NCBI GenBank assembly: GCA_035293985.1
Contig: DATGLS010000052.1
Coordinates: 310,001-374,000 of the forward strand
Source of the DNA: JAVDCA01 sp035293985
Lineage (GTDB): Bacteria > Pseudomonadota > Alphaproteobacteria > Rhizobiales > Xanthobacteraceae
Direction: 5' to 3'
DNA: 64,000 bases
Shown: positions 33,722 to 42,950 of the stretch, in pieces
Layout: each line of letters begins with the position of its first letter
Position numbering within the stretch: position 1 is the stretch's first letter
The notes under the pieces: model-generated
The model's input: the letters and a program-made list of their open reading frames with translations, nothing else
Told to the model about the DNA's origin: nothing
The model's database searches: none
Position numbers and translations under genes: made by a program

Positions 33722-34090
33722 ATGATGAGCAAACTCTCTCGCCGCTACGCGCTCGCGGGCGGCGCCTTGGCAATGCTTCTTACCGCCGCACAACCGGCCT
33801 TCAGCGAGGAAAAAGGCATGACCAAGCTGTTCAAGATCATCACCATCAAAGACGAGATCGTGATCGGCCTCAACGAGGCGGAGCTAGGCCAGATCGGCGG
33901 CAACGACGCCGGCGCAATTGCCAAGGCGCTCGCCGCCAAGGGCCAGTTGACGGCGTGGCAATACGCCGTGAAGCACGGCGCCAATGGCGACCTGCAGCAG
34001 GCGCCGCTGCGCCAGGTCGGCCTGCTCGCCAACGCCTCGCTGCGGGTCGAGCCCTACACCACGCCCTACGCCATCGTGCCGCACGAGTAA
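33722..34090 (+). CDS. Secreted hypothetical protein
   Basis: 122 aa with a signal peptide (ALAGGALAMLLTAAQPAFS). The mature part has a KLFKIITIKDEIVIGL strand-turn-strand and a helical middle (AGAIAKALAAKGQL). No family recognised. The AGGAG site suits either ATG 33722 or 33725. Confidence 0.65.
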   Translation: MMSKLSRRYALAGGALAMLLTAAQPAFSEEKGMTKLFKIITIKDEIVIGLNEAELGQIGGNDAGAIAKALAAKGQLTAWQYAVKHGANGDLQQAPLRQVGLLANASLRVEPYTTPYAIVPHE

Positions 34091-34182
34091 GGGGCTGGAC
34101 TCGATGCTGGCACTCCCCTCCCCCCGCGCGCCAAGCCCGTGGCGGGGAGGGGGGTGCGGCGCCACTTATCAGCGCTGGTAGG

Positions 34183-34243
34183 GTGGGCAAAATCGCAGGC
34201 GCAAGTCGTGACCCCGCGCACACGTGAAGGCGATTTTGCCCAC
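34183..34243. repeat. 14-bp perfect inverted repeat
   Basis: GTGGGCAAAATCGC and GCGATTTTGCCCAC with a 33-nt loop, between converging genes; resembles the dispersed GGTGGGCAAA elements of Bradyrhizobium relatives and could act as a terminator. Confidence 0.75.
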
Positions 34244-34302
34244 GCGCCGCACGCAGAACATTGGCCACCTGGGCAACGGCGAAGACGCCGTTGCCCAGCT
34301 CG

Positions 34303-35304
34303 TCAATTCACCTTCAGCTTCGCCTGCGCCGCGAAATCCGCCCAGCCCTTCAAATCCACGCGGATGAAATCGCCGAAAGCCTTGGCGCGCAGCGGCGTCA
34401 TCACGACGCCCATCTCGCTGAGGCGCTTGACCACGTCCGGATCCGCGATCACGTCGGCCAGCGCCGCCTCGAGCTTCGCCACCACCGCGGGCGGCGTCGC
34501 GGCGGGCGCCGCCATGCCGACCCAGTAGCCGACCTCCATCGGCACGCCGGCCTCCGCCATGGTCGGCACGTCGGGCATCAGCCGGAAGCGCTGCGGCGCC
34601 GCGATCGCGAGCGCCACGACGCGGCCAGCCTTGATCTGCGGCAGGCCAGAAACCGGCGAGAGGAACATCGTCTGCAGGTGCCCAGCGATGAGGTCGTTCA
34701 CGGCCGGTGCGCCGCCGCGATAAGGCACGTGCACCAAGTCGACGCCGGCACGCACCTTGAACAGCTCGCCGGCGAGGTGACTCGCGCTGCCGACGCCGAT
34801 CGAGCCATACGTGATCGTGCCCGGCTTGGCGCGTGCCAGCGCGATCAGCTCGGACACCGTCCGGGCCGGCACCGAGACGTGCACGGTGAGCGCGAGCGGC
34901 GATTTGCCGATCAGCCCGACCGGGGCGAAGTCCTTGACGCTGTCGTAGCCCAGATCCTTGTAGAACAGCGGATTGACGCCATGGCTGTCGGTGATCATCA
35001 GCAGCGTGTAGCCGTCGGGCTCGGCATGAGCGACGTAAGCCGTCGCAATCGTGCCGTTGGCGCCGGCGCGGCTCTCGACGAGCAACGGCTGGCCGAGCTT
35101 CTGCGCCATGCGCTCGGTGACGATGCGGGTGACCAGATCGACGAGGCCGCCGGCCGGATAGGGCACGACCACCCGGATCGGACGCGTCGGATAGGTATTT
35201 TCCTGGGCGTCGCCGCCGCTTGCGACGGCGCAGGCCAGCCCGGCGGCGCACAGCAGCGCCGCAACCCGCGATCTCACGGCCGATCCTCCCGACAATTTGC
35301 GCAT
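34303..35304 (-). CDS. TctC/Bug family tripartite tricarboxylate transporter binding protein
   Basis: 333 aa periplasmic protein. Signal peptide AALLCAAGLACAVASGG, then YPTRPIRVVVPYPAGGLVDLV, the Bug-family N-terminus. VPYRGGAPAVNDLIAGH and PDVPTMAEAG are further signatures. Binds a carboxylate; no TctA/TctB membrane genes are nearby, so it is an orphan. First of four such genes in the window. Confidence 0.92.
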   Translation of the reverse strand: MRKLSGGSAVRSRVAALLCAAGLACAVASGGDAQENTYPTRPIRVVVPYPAGGLVDLVTRIVTERMAQKLGQPLLVESRAGANGTIATAYVAHAEPDGYTLLMITDSHGVNPLFYKDLGYDSVKDFAPVGLIGKSPLALTVHVSVPARTVSELIALARAKPGTITYGSIGVGSASHLAGELFKVRAGVDLVHVPYRGGAPAVNDLIAGHLQTMFLSPVSGLPQIKAGRVVALAIAAPQRFRLMPDVPTMAEAGVPMEVGYWVGMAAPAATPPAVVAKLEAALADVIADPDVVKRLSEMGVVMTPLRAKAFGDFIRVDLKGWADFAAQAKLKVN

Positions 35305-35346
35305 ATCCTTGTCGGCGAACCGGTTTCCACTTCGCCGGGAGATGCG
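35301..35346. repeat. Dispersed palindrome (family B, copy 1)
   Basis: GCATATCCTTGTCGGCGAACCGGTTTCCACTTCGCCGGGAGATGCG, the reverse complement of a close variant of 37278-37324; same family as 62372-62417. Confidence 0.7.
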
Positions 35347-35402
35347 CGAGCCCACCCTGCCGAGCGACCATGCCCGGCAGCGCGGCGCTTGTCGAGGATC
35401 GT

Positions 35403-36053
35403 TCAGCGTCCGCCGAGCTGGCGATCGAAGGCGCCCGCCGTCGCGATTTGCGCACGCGAAGACCGTGCGCCGTTGTACGCGACGCGCTCGCTCGGCCGCG
35501 CCCAGGCGTAGGTGCCTGCCCCGGCATCCGCCCGGTAGGGCGAGAAGCCCGCACGCTTCGCGCCGTCATAGTAGCCACGCGCATAATTCATCACGGCACG
35601 ATCGTTACTGCCGTGCGCGACCCGATAGGCGCCGGCGAGATAGCGCACCGCATAAGTGAGGTTCGTGTCGGGATCGAGCAGGCCGGCGGGCGAGCCCGTA
35701 TAGCCCATGGCACGCGCAGTCGAGTATTTGATCTGCATCAGCCCCATCGCGCCGCCGGCGCCGATCGCGCGCGGATTGTAGCGGCTTTCGCGGATGACGA
35801 CGCGATGCACCAGCGCCTCCGGCACGCCTTCCATCTGCGCATGGCGCGCGATCATTTCGTCGAGATTGCCGTGGCCTTCGCGCGCCGCAGAGAAGGGCTG
35901 CGCATATTGGGCCCGCATGTGAGGACGTGCGTCATGGCGACCGTAAGCCTGATGGTACGAAACGTGCCGCCAACCGTGATGGCGGAAATGCTCGCGAGCC
36001 GAGGCGGGTTGCAGCAAAAATGGGATCGCAAGCGCGAGTAGAAGGAGACGCAT
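35403..36053 (-). CDS. Lytic transglycosylase (SLT, family 1-like)
   Basis: 216 aa. Signal peptide LLLLALAIPFLLQPASA, a His-rich linker, then the SLT domain from about residue 65. The catalytic Glu is in VVIRESRYNPRAIG, followed by GAMGLMQIKYSTARAMGY and the NLTYAVRYLAGAY groove. Cleaves peptidoglycan between MurNAc and GlcNAc. ATG 36053 with GGAG 7 nt upstream. Confidence 0.88.
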   Translation of the reverse strand: MRLLLLALAIPFLLQPASAREHFRHHGWRHVSYHQAYGRHDARPHMRAQYAQPFSAAREGHGNLDEMIARHAQMEGVPEALVHRVVIRESRYNPRAIGAGGAMGLMQIKYSTARAMGYTGSPAGLLDPDTNLTYAVRYLAGAYRVAHGSNDRAVMNYARGYYDGAKRAGFSPYRADAGAGTYAWARPSERVAYNGARSSRAQIATAGAFDRQLGGR

Positions 36054-36262
36054 GACGTAACTCCATGCTGACCTCCCTTCCGTGCGAGCGCGTATTGGCC
36101 GAGAAAATCTGGCCGTGGTCGGGCGAAAGCGTGCTGACGGCGTGACGATGTCGTGACGATCCGCCAACATCCGTAGACGAGTACCGATACGGGTCGTGTC
36201 TGCGACTCGCATCGTGCGGCATCCACTCCGATCAGGTCGGGGCAGCGTTCTCGGGACATCCT

Positions 36263-37225
36263 CTAGTTCATCTTGATGCCGAGCTGTTTCACCAGGCGAC
36301 CGTACTTTTCGAAGTCCGCATGCAGCAGATGCGCCAGCTGATCGGCGCTGCCGCCGACCGGCTCCTGCGCGGCGTTGAGGTAGCTCGCGCGGATCGCCGG
36401 ATCGGCGAGCGCCTTGTTGATCTCCGCGTTGAGCCGCGCGACGATCGACGCCGGCGTGCCGGCCGGCACGAACACGCCGAGCCATTGCTCGATCACCAGT
36501 CCCTCGATGCCGGCCTCCTGGTAGGTCGGCACGTCGGGAAGGCTCGGCGAGCGGGCGGTGGTCGATTGCGCCAGCAGCCGCACCGCGCCGGCGCGGTACT
36601 GCGGAATGAGCGGCGTCGAGCCGAGCGAAGCGATTTTCACGTGACCGGCGATCAGGTCGGTGATCGCCTGCCCGCCGCCGCGGTAGGGCACGTGCACGAG
36701 GTCGATGCCGGCGATCTGCGCGAACCACGCGGCGACGATGTGCTGCTGCGAGCCGACGCCCGAGGTCGCATAGCTCATGCCGGGCCGCTGCTTCGCCAGC
36801 GCGACCAGTCCCGCGACATCGTTGACGCCGAGCGAGGGATGCACGGCCAGCACCACCGGCTGGCGCGACAGCTGCACCACCGGCGCGAGCGACTTGAGCG
36901 GATCGAAGGTGAGCGGGAAGAGATAGGGGCCGGTCGCCACCTGATCGGAGGTGATCAGAATGGTGTAGCCGTCGGGCGCGGATTTCGCGCCGATCTCCAT
37001 GCCGACGGTGCCCGACGCGCCCGACTTGTTCTCGACGAAGACCTGCTGGTTGAGCGCCCGCGACAGATAGGCGGCGATCGGACGCGCCGCCACGTCGGTC
37101 GAGCCCCCGGCCGGAAACGGCACGATCATGCGGATGGGGCGGCTCGGCCAGTCCTGCGCGCGCGCCATGATCGGCGCGGCGAGCAACAGCGCAAGCAGGG
37201 CGGCACCGATGCGCGGTGGGTTCAT
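36263..37225 (-). CDS. TctC/Bug family binding protein
   Basis: 320 aa. Signal peptide GAALLALLLAAPIMARAQ, then WPSRPIRMIVPFPAGGSTDVAA, and VPYRGGGQAITDLIAGH: canonical Bug fold. Orphan with respect to TctA/B. ATG 37225 has GGGAGA upstream. Confidence 0.92.
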   Translation of the reverse strand: MNPPRIGAALLALLLAAPIMARAQDWPSRPIRMIVPFPAGGSTDVAARPIAAYLSRALNQQVFVENKSGASGTVGMEIGAKSAPDGYTILITSDQVATGPYLFPLTFDPLKSLAPVVQLSRQPVVLAVHPSLGVNDVAGLVALAKQRPGMSYATSGVGSQQHIVAAWFAQIAGIDLVHVPYRGGGQAITDLIAGHVKIASLGSTPLIPQYRAGAVRLLAQSTTARSPSLPDVPTYQEAGIEGLVIEQWLGVFVPAGTPASIVARLNAEINKALADPAIRASYLNAAQEPVGGSADQLAHLLHADFEKYGRLVKQLGIKMN

Positions 37226-37277
37226 GGCGGTGCTTCTCCCCTTTGCTTGCGCCGGCATTTATCGTAACGCTCGCCTA

Positions 37278-37378
37278 GCGCATGTTCCGGCGAAGTGGAC
37301 GCCGGTTCGCCGATAACAACATGCGCCAGACCAAGAAATCCAGAGCGCGTTCCGATTCCGTAGGAACGGAACGCGCTC
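37278..37378. repeat. Dispersed palindrome (family B, copy 2) plus GAGCGCGTTCCG inverted repeat
   Basis: 37278-37324 reads GCATGTTCCGGCGAAGTGG...CCGGTTCGCCGATAACAACATGCG, inverted relative to 35301-35346. Next to it 37343-37354 GAGCGCGTTCCG pairs perfectly with 37367-37378 CGGAACGCGCTC. Confidence 0.75.
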
Positions 37379-37435
37379 CATGCATCCCGCCACCCGCGAC
37401 GCCGCGACATCACCTCCAACAAGGTTCAGTAGTCG

Positions 37436-39667
37436 ATGCCGTACTCGACCTATCTTCCCGAGCACATGGGTAGCGCGGTGCTCACGCCGCCCGGCCCCTT
37501 CGTCGCCGGCTCCTACCAGGAGCTCACCATCGTCTACACGGCCGGCACCTTCGGCATCGACGACACCGGCATGCTCAAGATCTCGTGGCGCACCACCTCG
37601 GACATGAGCAAGCCGCAGTTCGACCGCCCGTCCGAGGCGAACTACACCACGGTCGTCGCGAGCAACGGCGCCAAGCTCGACTACTGGTTCGACCGTCTCA
37701 ACATCCGGCCATGGGCGAACACGATCCTGATCCGCGTCGGGCGCGGCTACCTGCGCGAGGGCGACACCATCACGGTGCGGCTCGGCGATCGCAGCCGGGG
37801 CTCGCCCGGCTACCGGCTGCAGACGAATTGCGAAACCCAGGTGCAATTGCGCACCTCGGTCGACGCGTTCGCGGCCTACGAGTTCTGCGAGCTGCAGCAT
37901 CCTGCGTTCGACCTGATCGCGGGGCCGGCTGCGAGCTTCAAGGCGATCTGGCCCTCGCTCGCGGTCGCGGGCGAGCCGTTTCGCCTCGCGATCGTCGCCG
38001 AGGATATGTGGGGCAATCCGACCGACGAGGTCGAGCAGCGCATCCGGCTCGAGCCCTCGCGGCCGCTGCGCGGCCTGCCCGACTTCGTCGTCCTCAAGAG
38101 AGGCGCCAGTCCCTGCGTGATCGAGGGGCTGGCGGCGGACACAGCGGGCGATGTCGAGCTGCGGCTCATCGCCGACGGCAGCGAGATCGCGCGCGCCAAC
38201 CCGATGCGCGTCGTCGCCTCGGCGCTGCTGCGCCGCTACTGGGGCGACCTGCATGGACAGAGCGGCGAAACCATCGGCATGGGCAGCGCCCAGGCCTATT
38301 TCGAGTACGCGCGCGACAAGGCCTTCATCGACATCGTCGGCCACCAGGGCAACGACTTCCAGATCACCGATGCGTTCTGGGCCGAGCTCAATCGCCTCAC
38401 AGCGGCGTTCGACGCGCCCGGCCGCTTCGTCTGTCTGCCCGGCTACGAATGGTCCGGCAACACCGGTATGGGCGGCGACCGCAACATCTTCTTCCGCCGC
38501 GAGGACCGGCCGATCCGCCGCTCGTCCAACATCCTGGTGCAGGGCGAAAGCGCACCGGGCTCGGAATGCTACACGGCGCACGACATCTTCCGCGCGCTCG
38601 AGGGGGAGGACGCGGTCGTCATCGCCCATGTGGGCGGGCGCTACGCCGACGTCAAATACGCTCATGACGGGCGGCTCGAGCGCGCCGTCGAGGTGCATTC
38701 GAGCTGGGGCACGTTCGAGTGGCTGCTGCACGATGCGTTCGACATGGGCTATCGCGTCGGCGTGGTCTGCCATAGCGACGATCACAAGGGGCGGCAGGGC
38801 GCGACCCGCCCGGGCGCCTCGACCTTCGGCGCGATCGGCGGGATCACCTGCTACTTCATGCGCGAGCTCACCCGCGACGCGCTGTTCGAGGCGCTGCGGC
38901 GGCGCCGCCACTATGGCACGACCGGCACGCGCATCTTCATCTCGCTGCGCGCGACCTTCGCGTCGCCGGTCACCGGGTTCACCGAGGACCCGAAGGTCGC
39001 GGCCGGGCGCGAAACCTCGGTGTGCGAGGCCGCCATGGGCGACATCGTGCGGCCCGGCAGCGTGCCGATGCGGCTCACCGCCGAGGTGATCGGCACCGCG
39101 CCGATCGAGCGGGTCGACGTGCTGCACGGGCGCGCGGTGGTGCACACCGTGCGGCCGTTCGGACCGAACGATCTCGGCCGCCGCGTGCGCGTGCTGTGGC
39201 AGGGCGCCGAATATCGCGGTCGCGGCCGCGAGACGGTGTGGCAAGGCAAGCTTGCCATCGCCGACAATCGCATCGCGCGCTTCGCGCCGGTGAACTTCCT
39301 CAACCCCGAGCGCAAGGTGCGCCAGGCCGAGCAGGGCCTCGCCTGGACGTCGGTGACGACCGGCAATCTCGCCGGCATCGACCTGTGGCTCGACGACGGA
39401 TCTCGCGGCAAGCTGCGGATCGACACCAACATCGTGTCAGGCGAGGTCGATCTCGCGACCTTGCGCGACGAGGTCGTTGCCTTCGACGGCGGCGGCCTCG
39501 GCCGGCGGCTGTCGATCTACCGCCTGCCCGACGACGACTGGTCGCGCCGCGTCACGCTCGAGCACACCGCCACATTCGCGGGCGGCGCCGACCTGCCGGT
39601 CTACCTGCGTGTGACGCAGTCGGACGGGCACCAAGCGTGGACCAGCCCGATTTATTTGATTGAGTAG
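37436..39667 (+). CDS. DUF3604 domain protein
   Basis: 743 aa with no signal peptide. The central section has the metal-binding motifs of the PHP-like DUF3604 superfamily: YWGDLHGQSGETIGMGS, ASDIVGHQGND, GYEWSG, VVIAHVGGRY, VEVHSSWG, VCHSDDHKGRQGATRPG and RRRRHYGTTGTRI. The N-terminal ~250 residues are beta-rich and the C-terminal ~220 residues form an accessory beta-domain. Probably a hydrolase of unknown substrate; stands alone. Confidence 0.88.
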   Translation: MPYSTYLPEHMGSAVLTPPGPFVAGSYQELTIVYTAGTFGIDDTGMLKISWRTTSDMSKPQFDRPSEANYTTVVASNGAKLDYWFDRLNIRPWANTILIRVGRGYLREGDTITVRLGDRSRGSPGYRLQTNCETQVQLRTSVDAFAAYEFCELQHPAFDLIAGPAASFKAIWPSLAVAGEPFRLAIVAEDMWGNPTDEVEQRIRLEPSRPLRGLPDFVVLKRGASPCVIEGLAADTAGDVELRLIADGSEIARANPMRVVASALLRRYWGDLHGQSGETIGMGSAQAYFEYARDKAFIDIVGHQGNDFQITDAFWAELNRLTAAFDAPGRFVCLPGYEWSGNTGMGGDRNIFFRREDRPIRRSSNILVQGESAPGSECYTAHDIFRALEGEDAVVIAHVGGRYADVKYAHDGRLERAVEVHSSWGTFEWLLHDAFDMGYRVGVVCHSDDHKGRQGATRPGASTFGAIGGITCYFMRELTRDALFEALRRRRHYGTTGTRIFISLRATFASPVTGFTEDPKVAAGRETSVCEAAMGDIVRPGSVPMRLTAEVIGTAPIERVDVLHGRAVVHTVRPFGPNDLGRRVRVLWQGAEYRGRGRETVWQGKLAIADNRIARFAPVNFLNPERKVRQAEQGLAWTSVTTGNLAGIDLWLDDGSRGKLRIDTNIVSGEVDLATLRDEVVAFDGGGLGRRLSIYRLPDDDWSRRVTLEHTATFAGGADLPVYLRVTQSDGHQAWTSPIYLIE

Positions 39668-39778
39668 GGGACGTCATTGCGAGGCGCGGCGCCGAAGCGA
39701 TCTCGCGCGGCAGAATATGCGGATCCGAGATTGCGGCGGCGCGCTATCGCGCGCCTCGCCATGAGGGATGGAGACGGC

Positions 39779-40291
39779 TTACGGCGCCGCGGTCCACGCC
39801 TTGTAGTCTTCCGGCTTGATGCTGCCGATCTTCTTCACGAAAGCGACGATCGACCAAATGTCCTTGTCGCTGACGCCGGCCTTCTGGAAGCTCGGCATGC
39901 CGGTCATGTTGATGCCGTTCTTGATCACCCAGAAGATATGGCCCGGACGGTCATCGGCGACGTCCTTGAGATCGGGCGGATCGGGGTGCAGGCCTTCGGA
40001 GAATTTGGCCCAGTTGACCCCCGGCCCGCCGTGGCAATTGACGCAGCCCGCCTTGGCGAATGCCCGGGCGCCGTCCTGGATGACGGCCTGATCCTCGAGC
40101 GACATCGGCGGCGTCAGCCCAGCCGAGTAGTGATTGATCGAGGCGTCGCGCACCTTCGGCAGCGCCCAGCTCACGATCGCCGGATCGTCGATCGCGGCCG
40201 CGACATTGTAGAAGCCGAGGAAGAAAAAGCCGGCTGCCACGATCGCGACGATGATCGCCAGCGCGCCGATCAGAGCGAGCAACATTTTCAT
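39779..40291 (-). CDS. Membrane-anchored monohaem cytochrome c
   Basis: 170 aa. Non-cleaved N-terminal anchor (LLALIGALAIIVAIVAAGFFFLGF, about 4-27), haem site CVNCHGGPG near residue 83 and a later axial Met in INMTGMPSF. Monohaem, unlike the dihaem protein at 26863. Stands alone. Confidence 0.9.
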   Translation of the reverse strand: MKMLLALIGALAIIVAIVAAGFFFLGFYNVAAAIDDPAIVSWALPKVRDASINHYSAGLTPPMSLEDQAVIQDGARAFAKAGCVNCHGGPGVNWAKFSEGLHPDPPDLKDVADDRPGHIFWVIKNGINMTGMPSFQKAGVSDKDIWSIVAFVKKIGSIKPEDYKAWTAAP

Positions 40292-40503
40292 GAGTGATCT
40301 CCGGGTGACTGAACGATGAGGACCGCGGACGGGGCGGGATTATTCCCGCCATTCACGCAATCATGGCGCCAACGCGAGAACCCGCGACATCATAGCACGG
40401 TTTATTGCGGTAACAGGGGGAGCTCGCGCACGCGTTCTAGGAAGGTTCTCTGGTCCTATCGGAGGCGGTCATCAACCAAGCTGTTCATTGGCTGACGCAG
40501 CGT

Positions 40504-42177
40504 ATGCTTTGGGCAAATCGTCGCCCAGCCCTGCGGGCGGCACGGCGCAGACAGTCGGAAACAAAGCAGAAGCCGAGGCGGTTGTTGAGAGCATCCGTAG
40601 AAGTCACCATTGCTCATGGGTCAGGAAGTTGGACCAGGAAGTTGGGCCAGGAAGTCGAACTCAAGCTCGAAGTCCCGCCGCGCGCAATCGCGCGCCTCAA
40701 GCGTCTGCGCACGCTCCATCGCCAGGGACGCCCGCAAGAAAAGGATCTGGTATCGGTCTATTTCGATACCGCCGAGCACACCCTGCGCCGGCACGGAATG
40801 TCGCTGCGCGTGCGGCACATCGGCGATAAGCGGGTGCAGACCGTCAAGGCGAACGGGCAAAACGCCGCCGGCCTGTACAGCCGCAACGAATGGGAGAAGC
40901 GGATCCACAGCGACACGCCGGACCTGCGCGCGGCGAGCCGCACCGCGCTCGCCGGACTCATGAGCCGCAAGCTTGCGCACGCGCTCAAGCCGGTGTTCGA
41001 GACCCAGGTCCATCGTACGGTGGTGCCGCTCAACGGCGGCGCGAGCCGCATCGAGCTCACCCTCGACCGCGGCGAGGTGCGGCTCGGCCGCAAATCGGCG
41101 CCGATCAGCGAGGTCGAGCTCGAGCTCAAGCGCGGCCGGCCGGCCGACCTCTTTGCGGTCGCGCGCAAGCTTGCCGCGGCGGTGCCGACGCGATTTGAGC
41201 TGCGCAGCAAGGCCGACCGCGGCTACGCGCTGGTCGGCGGCGAGTCGAGCCTAGCGGTGCGGGCGCAGACGATCACGCTCGATCGCGACATGTCGAGCGG
41301 CGCCGCGTTCCGTGCGATCGCGCTCGGGTGCCTGCACCATCTCGCCGCCAACGAGGCGGCAGTGCGCGGGCACGATTCCGAAGGCGTGCATCAGATGCGC
41401 GTCGGGCTGCGTCGTCTGCGCGCCGCGATCGCGGTGTTCTCCGACCTGCTCGACGACGACGAGACCGCGCGGATCAAGGCCGAGCTCAAATGGCTCACCG
41501 CCGAGCTCGGACCCGCGCGCGACCTCGACGTCTATGTCACCGGCAACATCAAGCCGCTGCGGCGCACGCTGCCGGGCAAGCGTCACATCGAAAGCCTGCA
41601 GGGCGATCTCGAGACGAGCCGGAAAGGCGCCTTCGCGCGGGCCGCCAAGGCGGTCGTGTCGGCGCGCTATCGCGCGCTGGTCCTCGACACGCTCGCCTGG
41701 ATCGAGAGCGGCGAATGGACCACGAGCGACGATGAGCTGATCAAGGCGCAGCGCCGACGCAAGGCACTCGCCTTCGCGCGCGAGGAGCTGGCGCGGCGCT
41801 TGAAGAAAGTGAGCAAGCGGGCCAAGCGGCTCGCCGAGCTCGACGCACGGCAGCGCCACAAGCTGCGCATCGGCATCAAGAAGCTGCGTTATGCCGGCGA
41901 TTTCTTCGCCGGCCTGTTTTCCGGCCGCAAGGCGCAAAAGCGACTGCGCCGCTTCTTGCGCGGACTCAAAGGGCTGCAGGATCGCCTCGGCGCGCTCAAC
42001 GACATCGCGGTGCACGAGAGGTTGGCCGGCCGCTATGTCGGCACACGCCGCCGGCGCCAGCGCGCCTTCGCGATCGGTCTCGTCTCCGGGCGCGAGCAGA
42101 CCCGGGTCGGGCCGCTGCGCGCGGCTGCCGCGAGCGCGGCCGAGCGCTTCGCGGACTTGCGCCCGTTCTGGGCGTGA
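40504..42177 (+). CDS. CYTH and CHAD domain-containing protein
   Basis: CYTH domain begins with the diagnostic EVELKLE (ExExK), continues with VYFDTAEHTLRRHGMSLRVR and ends near residue 260. CHAD domain (about 290-540) has VHQMRVGLRRLRAAIAVF and HKLRIGIKKLRYAGDFF, His/Arg-rich helices that bind polyphosphate. The 557-aa reading includes ~46 upstream residues that look non-homologous. The natural start is probably at the 13-bp repeat tract: TTG 40642 gives MGQEVELKLE, whereas ATG 40616 is out of frame because two extra 13-bp copies are present. Confidence 0.85.
   Translation: MLWANRRPALRAARRRQSETKQKPRRLLRASVEVTIAHGSGSWTRKLGQEVELKLEVPPRAIARLKRLRTLHRQGRPQEKDLVSVYFDTAEHTLRRHGMSLRVRHIGDKRVQTVKANGQNAAGLYSRNEWEKRIHSDTPDLRAASRTALAGLMSRKLAHALKPVFETQVHRTVVPLNGGASRIELTLDRGEVRLGRKSAPISEVELELKRGRPADLFAVARKLAAAVPTRFELRSKADRGYALVGGESSLAVRAQTITLDRDMSSGAAFRAIALGCLHHLAANEAAVRGHDSEGVHQMRVGLRRLRAAIAVFSDLLDDDETARIKAELKWLTAELGPARDLDVYVTGNIKPLRRTLPGKRHIESLQGDLETSRKGAFARAAKAVVSARYRALVLDTLAWIESGEWTTSDDELIKAQRRRKALAFAREELARRLKKVSKRAKRLAELDARQRHKLRIGIKKLRYAGDFFAGLFSGRKAQKRLRRFLRGLKGLQDRLGALNDIAVHERLAGRYVGTRRRRQRAFAIGLVSGREQTRVGPLRAAAASAAERFADLRPFWA
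40621..40659. repeat. Three 13-bp tandem copies across the CYTH-CHAD start
   Basis: TCAGGAAGTTGGA, CCAGGAAGTTGGG and CCAGGAAGTCGAA in a row. With one copy, ATG 40616 would read ATG GGC CAG GAA GTC GAA CTC, i.e. MGQEVEL in the domain frame; the present three copies add 26 bp and shift it. Confidence 0.85.
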
Positions 42178-42200
42178 CCGGGCGTTCCGGCTTCCACGAA

Positions 42201-42232
42201 GCGAAACCCCGGCCTTGCGGCCGGGGTTTCGC
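42201..42232. terminator. Bidirectional hairpin terminator
   Basis: GCGAAACCCCGGCC-TTGC-GGCCGGGGTTTCGC, a perfect 14-bp stem between the converging CYTH-CHAD gene and the 42276 gene. Confidence 0.8.
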
Positions 42233-42275
42233 CCAACGTGCCTGGATATTTTACAGGCTCAGTGCGCTGCGCCGA

Positions 42276-42500
42276 TCACCGGCCGCCTTGCAGCTGGAAG
42301 TCCCGCGGATTGTCCTGGTCCCAGCCGTTCGGCGCGAGGCTCGGATTGGCACGGTTGGCGCCGTAGCTGTAAAAGCTGCCTGCGCGAGGACCGGCGTAAT
42401 CGTAGGCTCCGTATGGAACCTGCGCGCTTGCTGCCGAGCCAATGAGCGCAGCGCCGCTGATCGCGACGAGCGCGATGGCGGTGTTGCGAAGATGGCGCAT
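42276..42500 (-). CDS. Small secreted hypothetical protein
   Basis: 74 aa from ATG 42500 with AAGGAG 5 nt upstream. Signal peptide ALVAISGAALIGSAASAQ; mature part is Tyr/Gly/Asn-rich (VPYGAYDYAGPRAGSFYSYG). The type is common as exported small proteins in Bradyrhizobium-like genomes; function unknown. Confidence 0.7.
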   Translation of the reverse strand: MRHLRNTAIALVAISGAALIGSAASAQVPYGAYDYAGPRAGSFYSYGANRANPSLAPNGWDQDNPRDFQLQGGR

Positions 42501-42703
42501 GAGTGCTCCTTTCGTGTTCCATTCAGTCACCGCCGGATTCGGCGGCGAGGACGGCAACGCGAGATCGCGTGCCGCGATGTAGGGTGAACGGACGAACGAC
42601 GGATGGTTTCCGCGATTGTCTCGATGAAATTTGCGGAACTACGGGGCCCTTTACGCCATGTTTACGAGGCAACCTGCGTGCGATGAGACCGGCGCGGAAC
42701 GCC

Positions 42704-42874
42704 TCAGGCCGTGTGCCCGGGGTCGAAGTCGTCGGGCGTCTTCTTCTCACGTTGCGGCGTCATCTTGGCCGGCGCGAGCTCGGGCGCGCCGCGTGGACCG
42801 CCGAGCCGGGCCTGCGCGATGTCGTCCTCGTTCGGCCGCCCATCATCCTGGCGTTCGCTCTTTGGCTTGCCCAT
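42704..42874 (-). CDS. Hypothetical 56-aa hydrophilic protein
   Basis: ATG 42874 with GAGGCG upstream. Fully hydrophilic (GKPKSERQDDGRPNEDD ... KKTPDDFDPGHTA), no Cys or hydrophobic segment. It is predicted only from start, codon use and its position on the same strand 76 bp downstream of the DUF393 gene. Confidence 0.5.
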   Translation of the reverse strand: MGKPKSERQDDGRPNEDDIAQARLGGPRGAPELAPAKMTPQREKKTPDDFDPGHTA

Positions 42875-42950
42875 CGCTCGCCTCGTCATGTCGATTGCAC
42901 ATCGAGAAAACGGCCCAGCACCTGTGCGGGTTCCGGCGGACGGCGAGCCG

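Noticed and set aside
37259..39244. 661-codon frame antisense to the DUF3604 gene
   Set aside because: Complement of a gene with clear metal-binding motifs; the sequence is Ala/Arg/Asp-repetitive without domains.
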